This document shows positions 27,228-36,300 of a stretch of DNA of 53,292 bases, piece after piece. The DNA lies in NCBI RefSeq assembly GCF_023806635.1, contig NZ_JAMTDQ010000108.1:1-53292 (forward strand), read 5' to 3'. The notes beneath the pieces were generated by a model. That model had not been told where the DNA came from, searched no databases, and was given only the letters and a program-made list of their open reading frames with translations. The DNA comes from Accumulibacter sp. (GTDB taxonomy: Bacteria > Pseudomonadota > Gammaproteobacteria > Burkholderiales > Rhodocyclaceae). Every line of letters begins with the position of its first letter. Within the stretch, counting starts at the first letter, position 1. The translations under genes and the position numbers were made by a program.

Positions 27228-29144
27228 TCAATCGACAGCCTCCGGCAGGGTGACCACCACCTCATCTTCCGTCGACGACGACAGGGTCTCGACGTAGCGA
27301 CAGACGAGGCCCAGGGTCAGGTAGTCCACCGATTCGACCTGCAGCAGGATTCGTTGCCCCGGCTTGAGCTCCGGCGCCGAGGGCACACGCTGTACCAACG
27401 GCAGGTCGTCGAGCCGCGCCAGGTTCTCGCGGCCGATGGTCGCCGCAATGCGCTCGATTCCCTGCTGCCGCAACCAGCGCAGGCACCAGTAACGCTCCAT
27501 GCCGCGCTGAAATTCGGCATAAGCTGCATAGGTCAGTTCGAAGTCGCGCAGGGCGGCGAAGAGGGCATCCGAGCGGGCCGCAAAAGGAGGCGTCGCGGAC
27601 TGCAGGCAGGCAAGCAGCTGCCACTGGTTGAGCAGGTCGACGTAGCGCCGCAGCGGTGACGAAAGCCAGGCATACTGCTTCACGCCGAGGCCCTCGTGAG
27701 CCTGCGGCGCCGTGCTCATGCGCACCTTGCCGCCACCCTGCACGCGGTAGATCGCCGCCACCCCTCGACTGGCCAGCAGGGCGCCCCAGGTACTGTTGGC
27801 AACGATCATCAGTTCGGCCACCAGCTTGTCGAGCGGGCTGCCGCGACGGCGCGCGGAAATCTCGACGCGACAGCCCTCAGCGTCGGCGAGGTCGCCCTCG
27901 ATACGGAAGTTGAAGTCCTTGTTGTCCGGCGTCGCCGACGGCTTGCCGCGCCGGCCCTCACAGGCGTTGGCCAGTTGCCAGAGCGTCAGCAGCTCGTCGC
28001 GGAAGGGGAAATCCGCCAGTCCGGCGGCCAGAGTCCGCTCGTTGAACAACGGCTCGATGTCGTGGTGACGCAGGTTCGCCACGACCGGAACGATCTCGAG
28101 CCGTGACTCGTCGCCGATGATCTCCATCTCCGGTGTCACCGTGAGATAGAGCGAGACGGCCGGAATCGCTCGCCCACTCGCGAGAGTGTAGTGCTCGACC
28201 ACCGCGTCCGGCAGCATCGTCAACTTGCTTCCGGGCATGTAGACGGTCGACAGCCGGGCACGCGCGATTCCGTCGAGCGCCGAGCCGGGAGCGATGCCGA
28301 GCCCCGGGGCAGCAATGTGGATGCCGACCCGCCAGCCGACACCGGGCAGCGACTGCACTGAAAACGCGTCGTCGATCTCTGTCGTCGTCGCGTCATCGAT
28401 CGAAAAGGCCGGCACGCCAGCATGCGGCAGCCCAGCCGGCAGCGACGGCAGCTCGACGGCGGGGAACGCCGTCCCGCGCGGGAACTGCTCCAGCAGAAAG
28501 CGCTGCAGATGATAGTCGTACGGCGAACGGATGGCGCCACAGCGGTACAGGAGGTGGGTAGCCGAGAGGCCCGTCTCGCTGCACGCGGCTTCCAGAGCCT
28601 TGCTCTCGGCGCGACTGCGATCCGGCTTGTACAGCAGTTGCGCGAGCAGCGGCGGAAACTCTGCCGGCAGGGTGAACGACGTCAGTTGCGCCACCATGCG
28701 CTCGATCGTCAGCGCCTGCTGACGTTTCCTCTCGAGACCGGCGAGAGCGGCCTGCAGGATTTCCGGCGGCGCCTTGCGGAAGCGGCCGCGACCCTTGCGG
28801 TGGAAATAGATCGGCGCTGCGTGCAGCGCCAGCAGCAGCGCCGCTGCTTCGGCCGCAGTCGCGGCGTGCCCGAAGTATTCGTTGGCGACGTCGGCGAAAT
28901 GGAATTCTCCATCAGCGACACACTCCCAGAGAAAGTCCGCTTCGATACCCGGCAACAGCGATTCGGCCTGCTCGAGCAGAACGGCCGGCGCCGGATCGCC
29001 GTAACGCAACAGAACACTGGCCGCCTTGATCTTGCTGCGCTTGCCCGATGCGGTTTCGACCTGCAACGAGCTGTCGTTGTCGGTCAGAATGGTGGCCGCC
29101 CGAAAGGCGCCTTCCTCTTCGAACAGTACGTGCATCGGGGCCAT
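27228..29144 (-). CDS. RNase II-family exoribonuclease
   Basis: 638-residue 3'-5' exoribonuclease of the RNB family. The catalytic acidic cluster is AFSIDDATTTEIDDAFSV (residues about 246-263). Other RNB blocks are GWRVGIHIAAPG, RLSTVYMPGSKLTMLP, VAELMIVANSTWGALLA and YAWLSSPLRRYVDLLNQW. The N-terminal ~200 residues are shorter and different from E. coli RNase II cold-shock domains, and a short S1-like strand pattern (KPGQRILLQVESVDYLTLG) ends the protein. It is the plant/bacterial 'RNB-containing' subgroup rather than RNase R, which is much longer. The start overlaps the yqiA stop by 1 nt; an alternative ATG lies 9 nt in. Confidence 0.92.
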   Translation of the reverse strand: MAPMHVLFEEEGAFRAATILTDNDSSLQVETASGKRSKIKAASVLLRYGDPAPAVLLEQAESLLPGIEADFLWECVADGEFHFADVANEYFGHAATAAEAAALLLALHAAPIYFHRKGRGRFRKAPPEILQAALAGLERKRQQALTIERMVAQLTSFTLPAEFPPLLAQLLYKPDRSRAESKALEAACSETGLSATHLLYRCGAIRSPYDYHLQRFLLEQFPRGTAFPAVELPSLPAGLPHAGVPAFSIDDATTTEIDDAFSVQSLPGVGWRVGIHIAAPGLGIAPGSALDGIARARLSTVYMPGSKLTMLPDAVVEHYTLASGRAIPAVSLYLTVTPEMEIIGDESRLEIVPVVANLRHHDIEPLFNERTLAAGLADFPFRDELLTLWQLANACEGRRGKPSATPDNKDFNFRIEGDLADAEGCRVEISARRRGSPLDKLVAELMIVANSTWGALLASRGVAAIYRVQGGGKVRMSTAPQAHEGLGVKQYAWLSSPLRRYVDLLNQWQLLACLQSATPPFAARSDALFAALRDFELTYAAYAEFQRGMERYWCLRWLRQQGIERIAATIGRENLARLDDLPLVQRVPSAPELKPGQRILLQVESVDYLTLGLVCRYVETLSSSTEDEVVVTLPEAVD

Positions 29145-29719
29145 TATAAACCGCAGAATTCAATGATTTGCGGCAGCATTCGGGGAAAGCTGAGGAAGCT
29201 GTGATCGCCACCCTCGATGACGATCTGCTGGCTCCCGGCATAGCAGGCCAGCGCCTGGCGATAGTCGAGGACCTCGTCGCCGGTCTCGACCAGGAGCAGG
29301 TAGCGCTGCGCGCTCACCTGCGGTGCTTCGAGCAGGCGTAGCTCGGCAACATGCTCGTCGGTGAAGTCGAAGCTTTCGCCGCTATGGAAATTGCTGTGCC
29401 TGCCGACCAGACCAGCGAGAAGTTCCGGTGCCATCACTGCCGGATTGATCAGGACCGCGCGCAGGTCGTGCTTCTCCGCCAGCCAGCTCGCGTAGTAACC
29501 TCCCAGCGAACTGCCCACCAGCGTCGTCTCGCCCGCGGCGCCAGACAGCATCGCCTCGGCGCTGGCGATGGCGGCCAACGGGGCGGGTGGCAGCGCAGGA
29601 CAGCTGAAACGATCACCGAGGCCGCGTGCCACCATGAAATCGCCGAGCAGCCGCGCCTTCCATGATGCCGGCGACGAACAGAAGCCGTGCAGGTAGAGAA
29701 CGCGTGGTCCGGCCGCCAT
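29144..29719 (-). CDS. YqiA/YcfP-family alpha/beta hydrolase
   Basis: 191-residue serine esterase-like protein. It starts GPRVLYLHGFCSSPASWKA (oxyanion HGF), has the nucleophile elbow GSSLGGYYASWLAE (residues about 68-81), an acid-region DEVLDY (about 158-163) and the catalytic His in GGDHSFLSFP (about 174-183). All of the triad is present. E. coli YqiA is a short-chain acyl-ester hydrolase of similar size with no assigned pathway. It is translated 1 nt after uppP on one side and overlaps rnb by 1 nt on the other, so it belongs to this operon. Confidence 0.9.
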   Translation of the reverse strand: MAAGPRVLYLHGFCSSPASWKARLLGDFMVARGLGDRFSCPALPPAPLAAIASAEAMLSGAAGETTLVGSSLGGYYASWLAEKHDLRAVLINPAVMAPELLAGLVGRHSNFHSGESFDFTDEHVAELRLLEAPQVSAQRYLLLVETGDEVLDYRQALACYAGSQQIVIEGGDHSFLSFPRMLPQIIEFCGL

Positions 29720-29720
29720 C

Positions 29721-30545
29721 TCAGCCAGCGGTCCACGCGATCAGCTCGTAGTGCCAGGTGAGCAGGACGACGATGCCGAAAGCGATGCGGTACCAGGCGA
29801 AGATCGAAAAATCGTGCGTGCTGATGTAGCGCAGCAGGCCACGCACCGCCCAGAACGCCGAGATGAACGAGGCGACGAAACCCACCACCCACATGCCCAG
29901 GTCGTCGAAGGAGAGCAGCGCACGTTCCTTGTAGAGCTGGTAGATGCTGGCGCCGATCAGCGTCGGCATCGCCAGGAAGAAGGAAAACTCGGTCGCCGCC
30001 CGTCGTGACAGGCCGAAGAAAAGGCCGCCGATGATCGTCGCCCCTGAGCGGGAGGTGCCTGGAATCAGCGCCAGCGCCTGCGCCAGACCAAGCTTGAAGG
30101 CATCGGCAAGCGACAGATCGTCAATCGATTCGATGCGGATGCGATGCTCACGACGCTCGGCCCAGAGAATGACCAGGCCACCGATGATGAAGGCCGCTGC
30201 CACCACCGGCGCGTTGAACAGGTGCGCCTTGATCGCCTTGCCGAAGAACAGGCCGATGACCGCCAGCGGCAGGAAGGCGACCAGAATGTTGAGCGCGAAG
30301 CGCTGCGCGGCGGGCTCGCTCGGCAGTCCGCGGACGACGCTGCCAATCTTCGTCCGGTACTCCCAGCAGACAGCGAGCATGGCGCCGGACTGGATGACGA
30401 TTTCGAACAGCTTGCCGCGCTCGTCGTTGAAATCGAGCAGATCGCCGGCAAGGATCAGGTGGCCGGTCGAAGACACCGGCAGGAACTCGGTGATTCCTTC
30501 GACGATACCGAGAATCAGGGCTTTGAGCAGCAGCAGGAGATCCAC
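29721..30545 (-). CDS. uppP: Undecaprenyl-diphosphatase UppP (BacA)
   Basis: 274-residue integral membrane enzyme that removes a phosphate from undecaprenyl diphosphate, recycling the lipid carrier of cell-wall synthesis and giving bacitracin resistance. Signature segments are [20 protein letters not shown] (residues about 13-32, catalytic Glu in ITEFLP) and [15 protein letters not shown] (about 169-183, catalytic Arg). About eight hydrophobic helices are visible. First gene of a run with yqiA, rnb, tonB-like, aroE and mtgA; together with mtgA it makes this a cell-wall-oriented operon. Confidence 0.97.
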   Translation of the reverse strand: MDLLLLLKALILGIVEGITEFLPVSSTGHLILAGDLLDFNDERGKLFEIVIQSGAMLAVCWEYRTKIGSVVRGLPSEPAAQRFALNILVAFLPLAVIGLFFGKAIKAHLFNAPVVAAAFIIGGLVILWAERREHRIRIESIDDLSLADAFKLGLAQALALIPGTSRSGATIIGGLFFGLSRRAATEFSFFLAMPTLIGASIYQLYKERALLSFDDLGMWVVGFVASFISAFWAVRGLLRYISTHDFSIFAWYRIAFGIVVLLTWHYELIAWTAG

Positions 30546-30577
30546 AGCAGACTTTCAAAAAGCCGCCATTCTAGCAC

Positions 30578-30847
30578 TCAGGGCCGGGTTGCCCGTTCGA
30601 GCGCCGTCAGCCAGACGAGCGCCTGATACCGATCGGCGCCGCACATCTCGTGCGAGGGCTGCAGCCCGGCACAGCACGCAGGACGTTCTGCCCTGCCCCA
30701 GAGAAGACATCGATGATCCGCAGCCAGGCTGGCGCAAGGCTCCCCGGCCGCCTTGCCATGCGGGTGACCGGGCATCGGCGTGCTGATCGAGGGCGCGATG
30801 CAACAGGCGCCACAGCCCGCGCGACAGTCAGGCCCGCCTGTCACCAC
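30578..30847 (-). CDS. YkgJ-family cysteine cluster protein
   Basis: Small protein of about 89 residues with the Fe-S or zinc-type motif CRAGCGACC near its N-terminus, then CASLAADHRC, LLWGRAERPACC and a final MCGADRYQALVWL. This is the YkgJ (CxxxCxxCC) pattern; the metal and function are unknown. The start is uncertain: GTG codons at 30847 or 30844 precede TGGPDCRAGC and overlap the upstream IclR gene by about 20 nt, while an ATG at 30907 gives an Arg-rich extension typical of antisense reading. Confidence 0.7.
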   Translation of the reverse strand: MVTGGPDCRAGCGACCIAPSISTPMPGHPHGKAAGEPCASLAADHRCLLWGRAERPACCAGLQPSHEMCGADRYQALVWLTALERATRP

Positions 30848-31718
30848 GGCCTGGCGCCGCCTCGCAGTGGCCCGCCGATGCTGCGACCTCCGCTGCCTCG
30901 CCACCACCGTATCCGAGCCGGCGCGACAGGGTCGCCGCGGCTTCCTTCGTCAACCGTGCCGTCGGGCTGTCCCAGTCGAGGTCGAAGCTGCCTATGATGC
31001 CGAGCAGGGTCAGCGCTGCCACCATGCGACCGGCGTGGTTGAAGACCGGCGCACTGAAGCCGTTGACCCCGGGCGTGACGCTGCCGGCGGCACGGGCGAT
31101 GCCGTGCCGCCGGACCTCGTCGAGCTGCACCGTCAGCGCCGCGCGCAATGCTGCCGGCGTCGCCTGCCTCGCCGCCGCAGCCGCCTCGATCTCGGCATCG
31201 AGCATCCGGCGCAGATAGGGCGAACGGAAGAAGGCAGCAAAGGCCTGTCCGGTGGCCGACGAGAGCAGCGGCAGAACGACGCCGGTACGCAGGGTCACGG
31301 TGACCGGACCGCCCGCCTCGAGCCAGCGAACGCAGGTCGCACCGCGGTTGCCCCACATGGCGAGGGCGACGGTCTCGCCGGTGCGCTCGCAGAGATCATC
31401 GAGTACCGGGCCGGCCAGACGCACGGGATCGAGCCTCGCCAGGCTGGCCAGCCCAAGTTCGAGGGCAAAGCCGCCGAGGTCGTAGCGTCCGGTGTTCGCA
31501 TCCTGTTCGACCAGCCCCATGCGGATCAGGCTGACCAGATAGCGACGCGCCTTCGCTGCCGGCATGCCGGCGCTGCGCGACAGGTCGCGCAGCAGCAGAG
31601 AGCGACCACTGCTCGCCAGTGCCTGCAGCAGCCGGGTGCCAATCTCGACCGACTGGATCCCCTGACGCTGCCCGGCGGGATCGCTGACCTCGCCTTCGGG
31701 CACCGCGCCGGCGATCAC
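30828..31718 (-). CDS. IclR-family transcriptional regulator
   Basis: 296-residue regulator. The N-terminal winged helix spans about residues 22-80 (SVEIGTRLLQALASSGRSLL, then LRDLSRSAGMPAAKARRYLV). The C-terminal IclR effector domain (about 95-270) includes GETVALAMWGNRGATCVRW and GVNGFSAPVFNHAGRMVAAL. The effector is unknown; the family senses small carbon compounds. It starts with GTG at 31718, 1 nt after the tpx stop, so it may be co-transcribed with tpx. The neighbours give no obvious catabolic target. Confidence 0.88.
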   Translation of the reverse strand: MIAGAVPEGEVSDPAGQRQGIQSVEIGTRLLQALASSGRSLLLRDLSRSAGMPAAKARRYLVSLIRMGLVEQDANTGRYDLGGFALELGLASLARLDPVRLAGPVLDDLCERTGETVALAMWGNRGATCVRWLEAGGPVTVTLRTGVVLPLLSSATGQAFAAFFRSPYLRRMLDAEIEAAAAARQATPAALRAALTVQLDEVRRHGIARAAGSVTPGVNGFSAPVFNHAGRMVAALTLLGIIGSFDLDWDSPTARLTKEAAATLSRRLGYGGGEAAEVAASAGHCEAAPGRGDRRA

Positions 31719-31719
31719 C

Positions 31720-32223
31720 TCAGGCCAGCGCCTGCAGGGCCGCGGCGTAGTCCGGCTCGTCCTTGATCTCGGCGACGAGCTGACTGTGCAGCACGCGATC
31801 GTCGGCGTCGAGAACGAGCACCGCGCGTGCTGCGAGGCCGGCCAATGGCCCCTCGCTCAGCGCGACCCCGTAATCGGTGAGAAACTCCCGGCCGCGCATG
31901 GTCGACAGCGTCACCACCCTGTCGAGTCCTTCGGCGCCACAGAAGCGGCTTTGCGCGAAGGGCAGATCGGCAGAGATGCAGAGCACGACGACTCCCGAGA
32001 GCGCGCTCGCCTGCTCGTTGAACCTGCGTACCGAGGTGGCGCAGGTCGGGGTGTCGATGCTGGGAAAGATGTTGAGAATCTTGCGCTGGCCAGCAAAGCT
32101 GCTCAGCGTGACGTCTGCAAGGTTCTTGCCAACCAGCGAGAAGGCCGGTGCCGCCTGGCCTGGCTGCGGGAAACTGCCACTGAGCTGAAAGGGCTTGCCA
32201 CCCAGAGTCACTGTGCTTGTCAT
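31720..32223 (-). CDS. tpx: Thiol peroxidase Tpx
   Basis: 167-residue atypical 2-Cys peroxiredoxin that reduces hydrogen and lipid peroxides using thioredoxin. The peroxidatic Cys61 lies in [16 protein letters not shown] and the resolving Cys95 in [16 protein letters not shown], both standard for Tpx. The start at 32223 gives [16 protein letters not shown], the family N-terminus. Followed at 1 nt by the IclR-type regulator. Confidence 0.97.
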   Translation of the reverse strand: MTSTVTLGGKPFQLSGSFPQPGQAAPAFSLVGKNLADVTLSSFAGQRKILNIFPSIDTPTCATSVRRFNEQASALSGVVVLCISADLPFAQSRFCGAEGLDRVVTLSTMRGREFLTDYGVALSEGPLAGLAARAVLVLDADDRVLHSQLVAEIKDEPDYAAALQALA

Positions 32224-32343
32224 GTCGGGTCCTGGTCGGTAGTGGGGGTTTGAGGGACCGGAGAAGGCCGCTTGCCAGCTGCCCCGGAGCCCCTTAGTCA
32301 TTATGGCATGAGCGGAGTTCAGCGCCGACGACGTGCAGGCGAG

Positions 32344-35016
32344 TCAGCGACGCGCGCGCACTTGCTTCTCGACGCCGACCACGAGGTAGGCGAGCACGCC
32401 AACGGCGCCGATCTCGAGCCATTCCCGCCCGCCGATCGGGGCCGTTGCAAACAGGCGGTTCATCAGCGGCAGGTAGGTCAGAGCAGCCTGCAGCAGGGCC
32501 ATCATCAGGATGCCGTACCAGATCGCCGGATTGGAGAATAGCCCCAGCCGCAGGGCCGAAACTTTCAGCGAGCGGCAGTTGAAAAGATACATGCCCTCGA
32601 CGACGACAAAGACGTTGACCGCGACCGTGCGCGCCTCGGCGAGCGAATGGCCCTGCCCCAGCTCGCGCAGGAAGAGCCCAAAGGAACCGGCAAGCAACAG
32701 CAGGCTGACGAGAACGATGCGCCAGACCAGCGCTGCGTCGAGAATCGGCGTTCCCGGCGCTCGCGGCGGACGGCGCATGACCGCGTGCTCGATCGGCTCG
32801 AAGGCCAGCATGAGGCCGAGAAAGACCGCCGTCGTCATGTTGATCCAGAGAATCTGCAGCGGCGTGATCGGCAGGGTCGCCCCGGCAAGGATCGCTGCGA
32901 CGATCACCAGGCCCTCGCCGAAGTTGGTCGGCAAGGTCCAGGTGATGAACTTCACCAGGTTGTCGTAAACCCCCCTGCCCTCCTCGACGGCGGCCTCGAT
33001 GGCAGCGAAATCGTCGTCGGTGAGGACCATCTCGGCGGCGTCCTTGGCCACTTCGGTCCCGCCGAGGCCCATGGCGATGCCGATGTCGGCCTGCTTCAGG
33101 GCTGGCGCGTCGTTGACCCCGTCACCGGTCATCGCCACCACCTCGCCATTCGCCTGCAGCGCCCGCACCAGACGCAGCTTCTGCGCCGGCTCGACGCGCG
33201 CGAAGACGTTGACCCGGCGCACCGCTTCGCACAACGCCTGGTCATCGAGCGCCGCCAGCTCGCGGCCGCCGATCGCCGTCTCACCGGCGCGGGCGATCCC
33301 CATCTGGCGGGCAATCGAAAGGGCCGTGGCGGCGTGATCGCCGGTGATCATCTTGACCGTGATGCCGGCTGCGTGACAGGTCCTGACCGCGGCGATCGCC
33401 TTTGGTCGTGGTGGATCGACCATGCCCACCAGTCCGACGAACTCCAGGCCGGCGTCGACACTGCTGGCAGTCAGCGAGCCGGCGGAGCCAGCGGCGAGGC
33501 GAGCCACCGCCAGCACCCGCAGACCGGCCGCCGCCATCGTCGCAGCAGCGCTCTCGATTTCCCCGCGGCGCAGCGCGACGCTCCGCCCGTTGCCGTCGAG
33601 CATGCTCAGCGAACGCGACAGCAACTGCTCGAGCGCCCCCTTGAAGTAGGCGACCCGGGCTCCGTCGATGTCATGCAGGGTCGCCATGTATTGCCGTGCG
33701 GAATCGAAGGGAATTTCGTCCAGACGCGGAAACAGCTTCTGCAGCGTCCGCTCGTCGAGCCCCGCCTTGCGCGCAACGACGAGCAGAGCCCCCTCGGTCG
33801 GATCGCCGACGATCTCCCAATGGCGGTTGCTCCTGTTCAGGCCGGCATCGTTGCACAGCGCCCCGGCGACCAGGCACTCACGCAGGGCGCCGACCACGTC
33901 GCCACCATCGCCGACCTTGCCGCTTGGCGAATAGCCACTGCCGCTGACCACCGTCCGGACGCCACCGGCGTGGATTTCGCGCACGGTCATCTGGTTCTCC
34001 GTCAGGGTCCCCGTCTTGTCCGAACAGATCACCGTCGTGCTGCCGAGAGTCTCGACCGCCGGCAGCTTGCGAATGATAGCCCGCCGCCGCGCCATGCGGG
34101 ACACACCGATGGCCAGGGTGATCGTCATCGCCGCCGGCAGCCCTTCTGGAATCGCGCCAACCGCCAGCGCCACCGCTGCCATGAACATGGCAAAAGCCGA
34201 CTCGCCCCGCCAGATGCCGACGACGAAGGTCAGCACGGCGAGCAGCCCGATGGCAAGCAGCAGCCAGTTGCTGAATGCCGTCATGCGACGGGTCAGCGGC
34301 GTCGTCAGATCCGGCGCCTCGGCGATCAGCCGCGAGATGCGACCGGTTTCGGTATGGTCGCCGGTCGCCACGACGATGCCAGCTCCCTGGCCGCTGATCA
34401 TCACGGTCCCGGCGTAGGCCATGTTGCAACGTTCGGCAAGCAGGGTGTCTTCCGGCAAGGCATCGTCGCTCTTGGCCACGGCCGTCGACTCGCCGGTCAG
34501 GGCCGCCTCGATCGCCTGCAGATCCCGGCTGCGGAACAGCCGCAGGTCGGCCGGCACCTTGTCGCCCGCCGCCAGCAGAACGACGTCGCCAGGGACGAGC
34601 TCGGTCGATGACAGGCGCTGCTTGCCACCCCCCCGAAGAACCGTGACCTCACTGATGACCGATCGGGCAAGCGCTGCCAGGGCGCTCTCGGCGCGACCTT
34701 CCTGGATGAAGCCGATGACCGCGTTGACCAGCGTGACACCAAAGATCACGGCGGCGTCGACCCATTCGCCGAGAACGGCGGTGACGAGTCCGGCCAGCAC
34801 CAGCACCAGCACCAGCGGCTGCACGAACTGCAGGGCGAAACGCAGGAGCGGTCCCCGGATCGGCGCTGGTGTCAGGCGGTTCTCGCCGTGTCGCGAACGG
34901 CGGCAGCTCACTTCCGCCTCGTCGAGGCCCTGCTCGAAGCTTGCAGCCAAGCGAGCCGCCGCTTCCTCTGCCGGCAGCGAGTGCCAGGCGACATCCTGCA
35001 GCGATGAGGTGCTCAT
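32344..35016 (-). CDS. P2-type cation-transporting ATPase
   Basis: 890-residue integral membrane pump. Motifs: LTGES (173-177, dephosphorylation loop), the membrane PEGLP (290-294) that binds cation in P2 pumps, the phosphorylation site CSDKTGTLTEN (Asp333), the MVDPPRP and KMITGDH hinge segments, and AMTGDGVNDAPALKQADIG. N-terminal cation-ATPase domain and six C-terminal helices are present. The family covers Ca2+-exporting and Na+/K+-like bacterial pumps (PacL/Pma1-like); the transported ion cannot be set from sequence by eye. The start at 35016 is chosen by family length; the frame is open far upstream without similarity. It is a single gene. Confidence 0.93.
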   Translation of the reverse strand: MSTSSLQDVAWHSLPAEEAAARLAASFEQGLDEAEVSCRRSRHGENRLTPAPIRGPLLRFALQFVQPLVLVLVLAGLVTAVLGEWVDAAVIFGVTLVNAVIGFIQEGRAESALAALARSVISEVTVLRGGGKQRLSSTELVPGDVVLLAAGDKVPADLRLFRSRDLQAIEAALTGESTAVAKSDDALPEDTLLAERCNMAYAGTVMISGQGAGIVVATGDHTETGRISRLIAEAPDLTTPLTRRMTAFSNWLLLAIGLLAVLTFVVGIWRGESAFAMFMAAVALAVGAIPEGLPAAMTITLAIGVSRMARRRAIIRKLPAVETLGSTTVICSDKTGTLTENQMTVREIHAGGVRTVVSGSGYSPSGKVGDGGDVVGALRECLVAGALCNDAGLNRSNRHWEIVGDPTEGALLVVARKAGLDERTLQKLFPRLDEIPFDSARQYMATLHDIDGARVAYFKGALEQLLSRSLSMLDGNGRSVALRRGEIESAAATMAAAGLRVLAVARLAAGSAGSLTASSVDAGLEFVGLVGMVDPPRPKAIAAVRTCHAAGITVKMITGDHAATALSIARQMGIARAGETAIGGRELAALDDQALCEAVRRVNVFARVEPAQKLRLVRALQANGEVVAMTGDGVNDAPALKQADIGIAMGLGGTEVAKDAAEMVLTDDDFAAIEAAVEEGRGVYDNLVKFITWTLPTNFGEGLVIVAAILAGATLPITPLQILWINMTTAVFLGLMLAFEPIEHAVMRRPPRAPGTPILDAALVWRIVLVSLLLLAGSFGLFLRELGQGHSLAEARTVAVNVFVVVEGMYLFNCRSLKVSALRLGLFSNPAIWYGILMMALLQAALTYLPLMNRLFATAPIGGREWLEIGAVGVLAYLVVGVEKQVRARR

Positions 35017-35241
35017 TGGACGAGTCTTCTCCAGGGGCAACGCCCGGCGCCGACGTTGCTGTATCATTCTAGCATCCGTGCCCGACGGTCGGCCGCAGCA
35101 GTGGAACGAGCCGCGCTGACCGTGGCGTGAGGAGGAAACCTGGGGACAGATATCGCCATTCTGAACGGCGGGATCGGCGGGTGCTCGCGACCGCGTGCTG
35201 ACACGCGGCCGTGGCGCGGCTGGCGAACGCCGATTTTCGTG

Positions 35242-36108
35242 ATGGCGTGTGTGCTGCTCACCGGAGATGCGCTGGCCCACAGCATCGCCGACAATGACGT
35301 CAGGCCACTCCTGGCGCCCGCGGCCGCACCGCTGGCCGAACCGAGCGAGACGAACCTGCCGGCTGCGCCCGGGCTTGGCGGCGCTCTCGACGAGCAGGAG
35401 GCGTCGCCACCATGGCTGTCGCACGGGCCTTTGCCGCTGCCGGCGATGCCAGCGCTGGATGCCGACGAAGCCGCTCATTCCTTTGCCCCGGCATCACGAC
35501 TGCCACCGGGGAGAACGCGCCGACAGGGGTCTCGGGGCCCGGCTGCCACGCCTGGCGGCTCGCCGCTCCCGCCGCCCGCAGGCCTGCTGCCCGGCATTGA
35601 GGACATCCTCGCTGACCTGAACAACCTGCAGCAAGCAGCAACCGATCTCATCGTCGAAACCACCGATGCACGCATCGGCCCGGGAGGGCGGGTGAGTTTC
35701 TCCATCGCCGGTATCGAGGGCTTCCATTACAGCGCACGCGACGGCCACGCCGAGATCGGACACGGCGGGCTCGCGCTGACCGTCAGCGACACGTCCGGCG
35801 ACCGCCGCCCTCCGGATGCCGGGGGGCGCACGGCGCCGACGATTCCCGCCAGCCACGATGCGAGTCCGCCGTTGCACCTCATCGAACTCCTCAGGGAGGT
35901 GCTCGCCTATCCGCTGGTCTGGGTCCTCGCCTTCCTGCTGCTCGCCGGCAAGATCGCGCTGCTGGTCGCCACCCGGCGTGGCCGCAAGCACCGCCACAGG
36001 AGGCGTCCCGTCACTCGGCAACAGGAAACACCACAACGGGTCCGCAAGCGAGTCCGCATCCGTGTCCGCCAACGGCAGCCGGTGGTCGGCCTGCAGCAAC
36101 CCCGCTAG
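35242..36108 (+). CDS. Unknown exported protein with C-terminal membrane anchor
   Basis: About 288 residues. An N-terminal signal-like segment (MACVLLTGDALAHS) is followed by a Pro/Ala-rich low-complexity part (to about residue 115), then a small folded stretch (about 117-180: LLPGIEDILADLNNLQQAA, FSIAGIEGFHYSARDGHAEI). Near the C-terminus, PLVWVLAFLLLAGKIALLVA is a membrane helix, and the tail is very basic (HRHRRR, RKRVRIRVRQRQ). Topology predicted: most of the protein in the periplasm, basic tail in the cytoplasm. Start is uncertain: a GTG at 35239, the ATG at 35242, or an upstream non-ATG start (a GGAGG site lies at 35131-35135). I do not recognise a family. Coding is supported by the signal, helix and codon pattern. 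Confidence 0.6.
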   Translation: MACVLLTGDALAHSIADNDVRPLLAPAAAPLAEPSETNLPAAPGLGGALDEQEASPPWLSHGPLPLPAMPALDADEAAHSFAPASRLPPGRTRRQGSRGPAATPGGSPLPPPAGLLPGIEDILADLNNLQQAATDLIVETTDARIGPGGRVSFSIAGIEGFHYSARDGHAEIGHGGLALTVSDTSGDRRPPDAGGRTAPTIPASHDASPPLHLIELLREVLAYPLVWVLAFLLLAGKIALLVATRRGRKHRHRRRPVTRQQETPQRVRKRVRIRVRQRQPVVGLQQPR

Positions 36109-36223
36109 TTGCCGCGAAGCCTTCGTCGGCCTTCGTTCGAGCCCGCATGCGACCAACCAGGTTGCGCGCAAGTGATCGTTTTCAAAAGGGATTCTTTGTT
36201 CGGCGACGGCTGCCGGCTTGCGC

Positions 36224-36229
36224 TATACT
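36224..36229 (+). promoter_or_regulatory. Candidate -10 element for gpmI
   Basis: TATACT at 36224-36229, about 70 nt before the gpmI start. The region 17 nt upstream does not match a -35 hexamer well. Confidence 0.4.
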
Positions 36230-36300
36230 GGCACTGACGCCGCTGCACAGCGACCTTTGGCGGCCTGCTTGCCCACACTCAACCTCCCCAGGAATCCATC

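Noticed and set aside
26336-27265. TonB-like gene starting at the ATG 27265
   Set aside because: This would overlap rnb by 38 nt and add residues (MRWWSPCRR) that mirror rnb coding; the GTG at 27226 fits the operon spacing better, though it is not proven.
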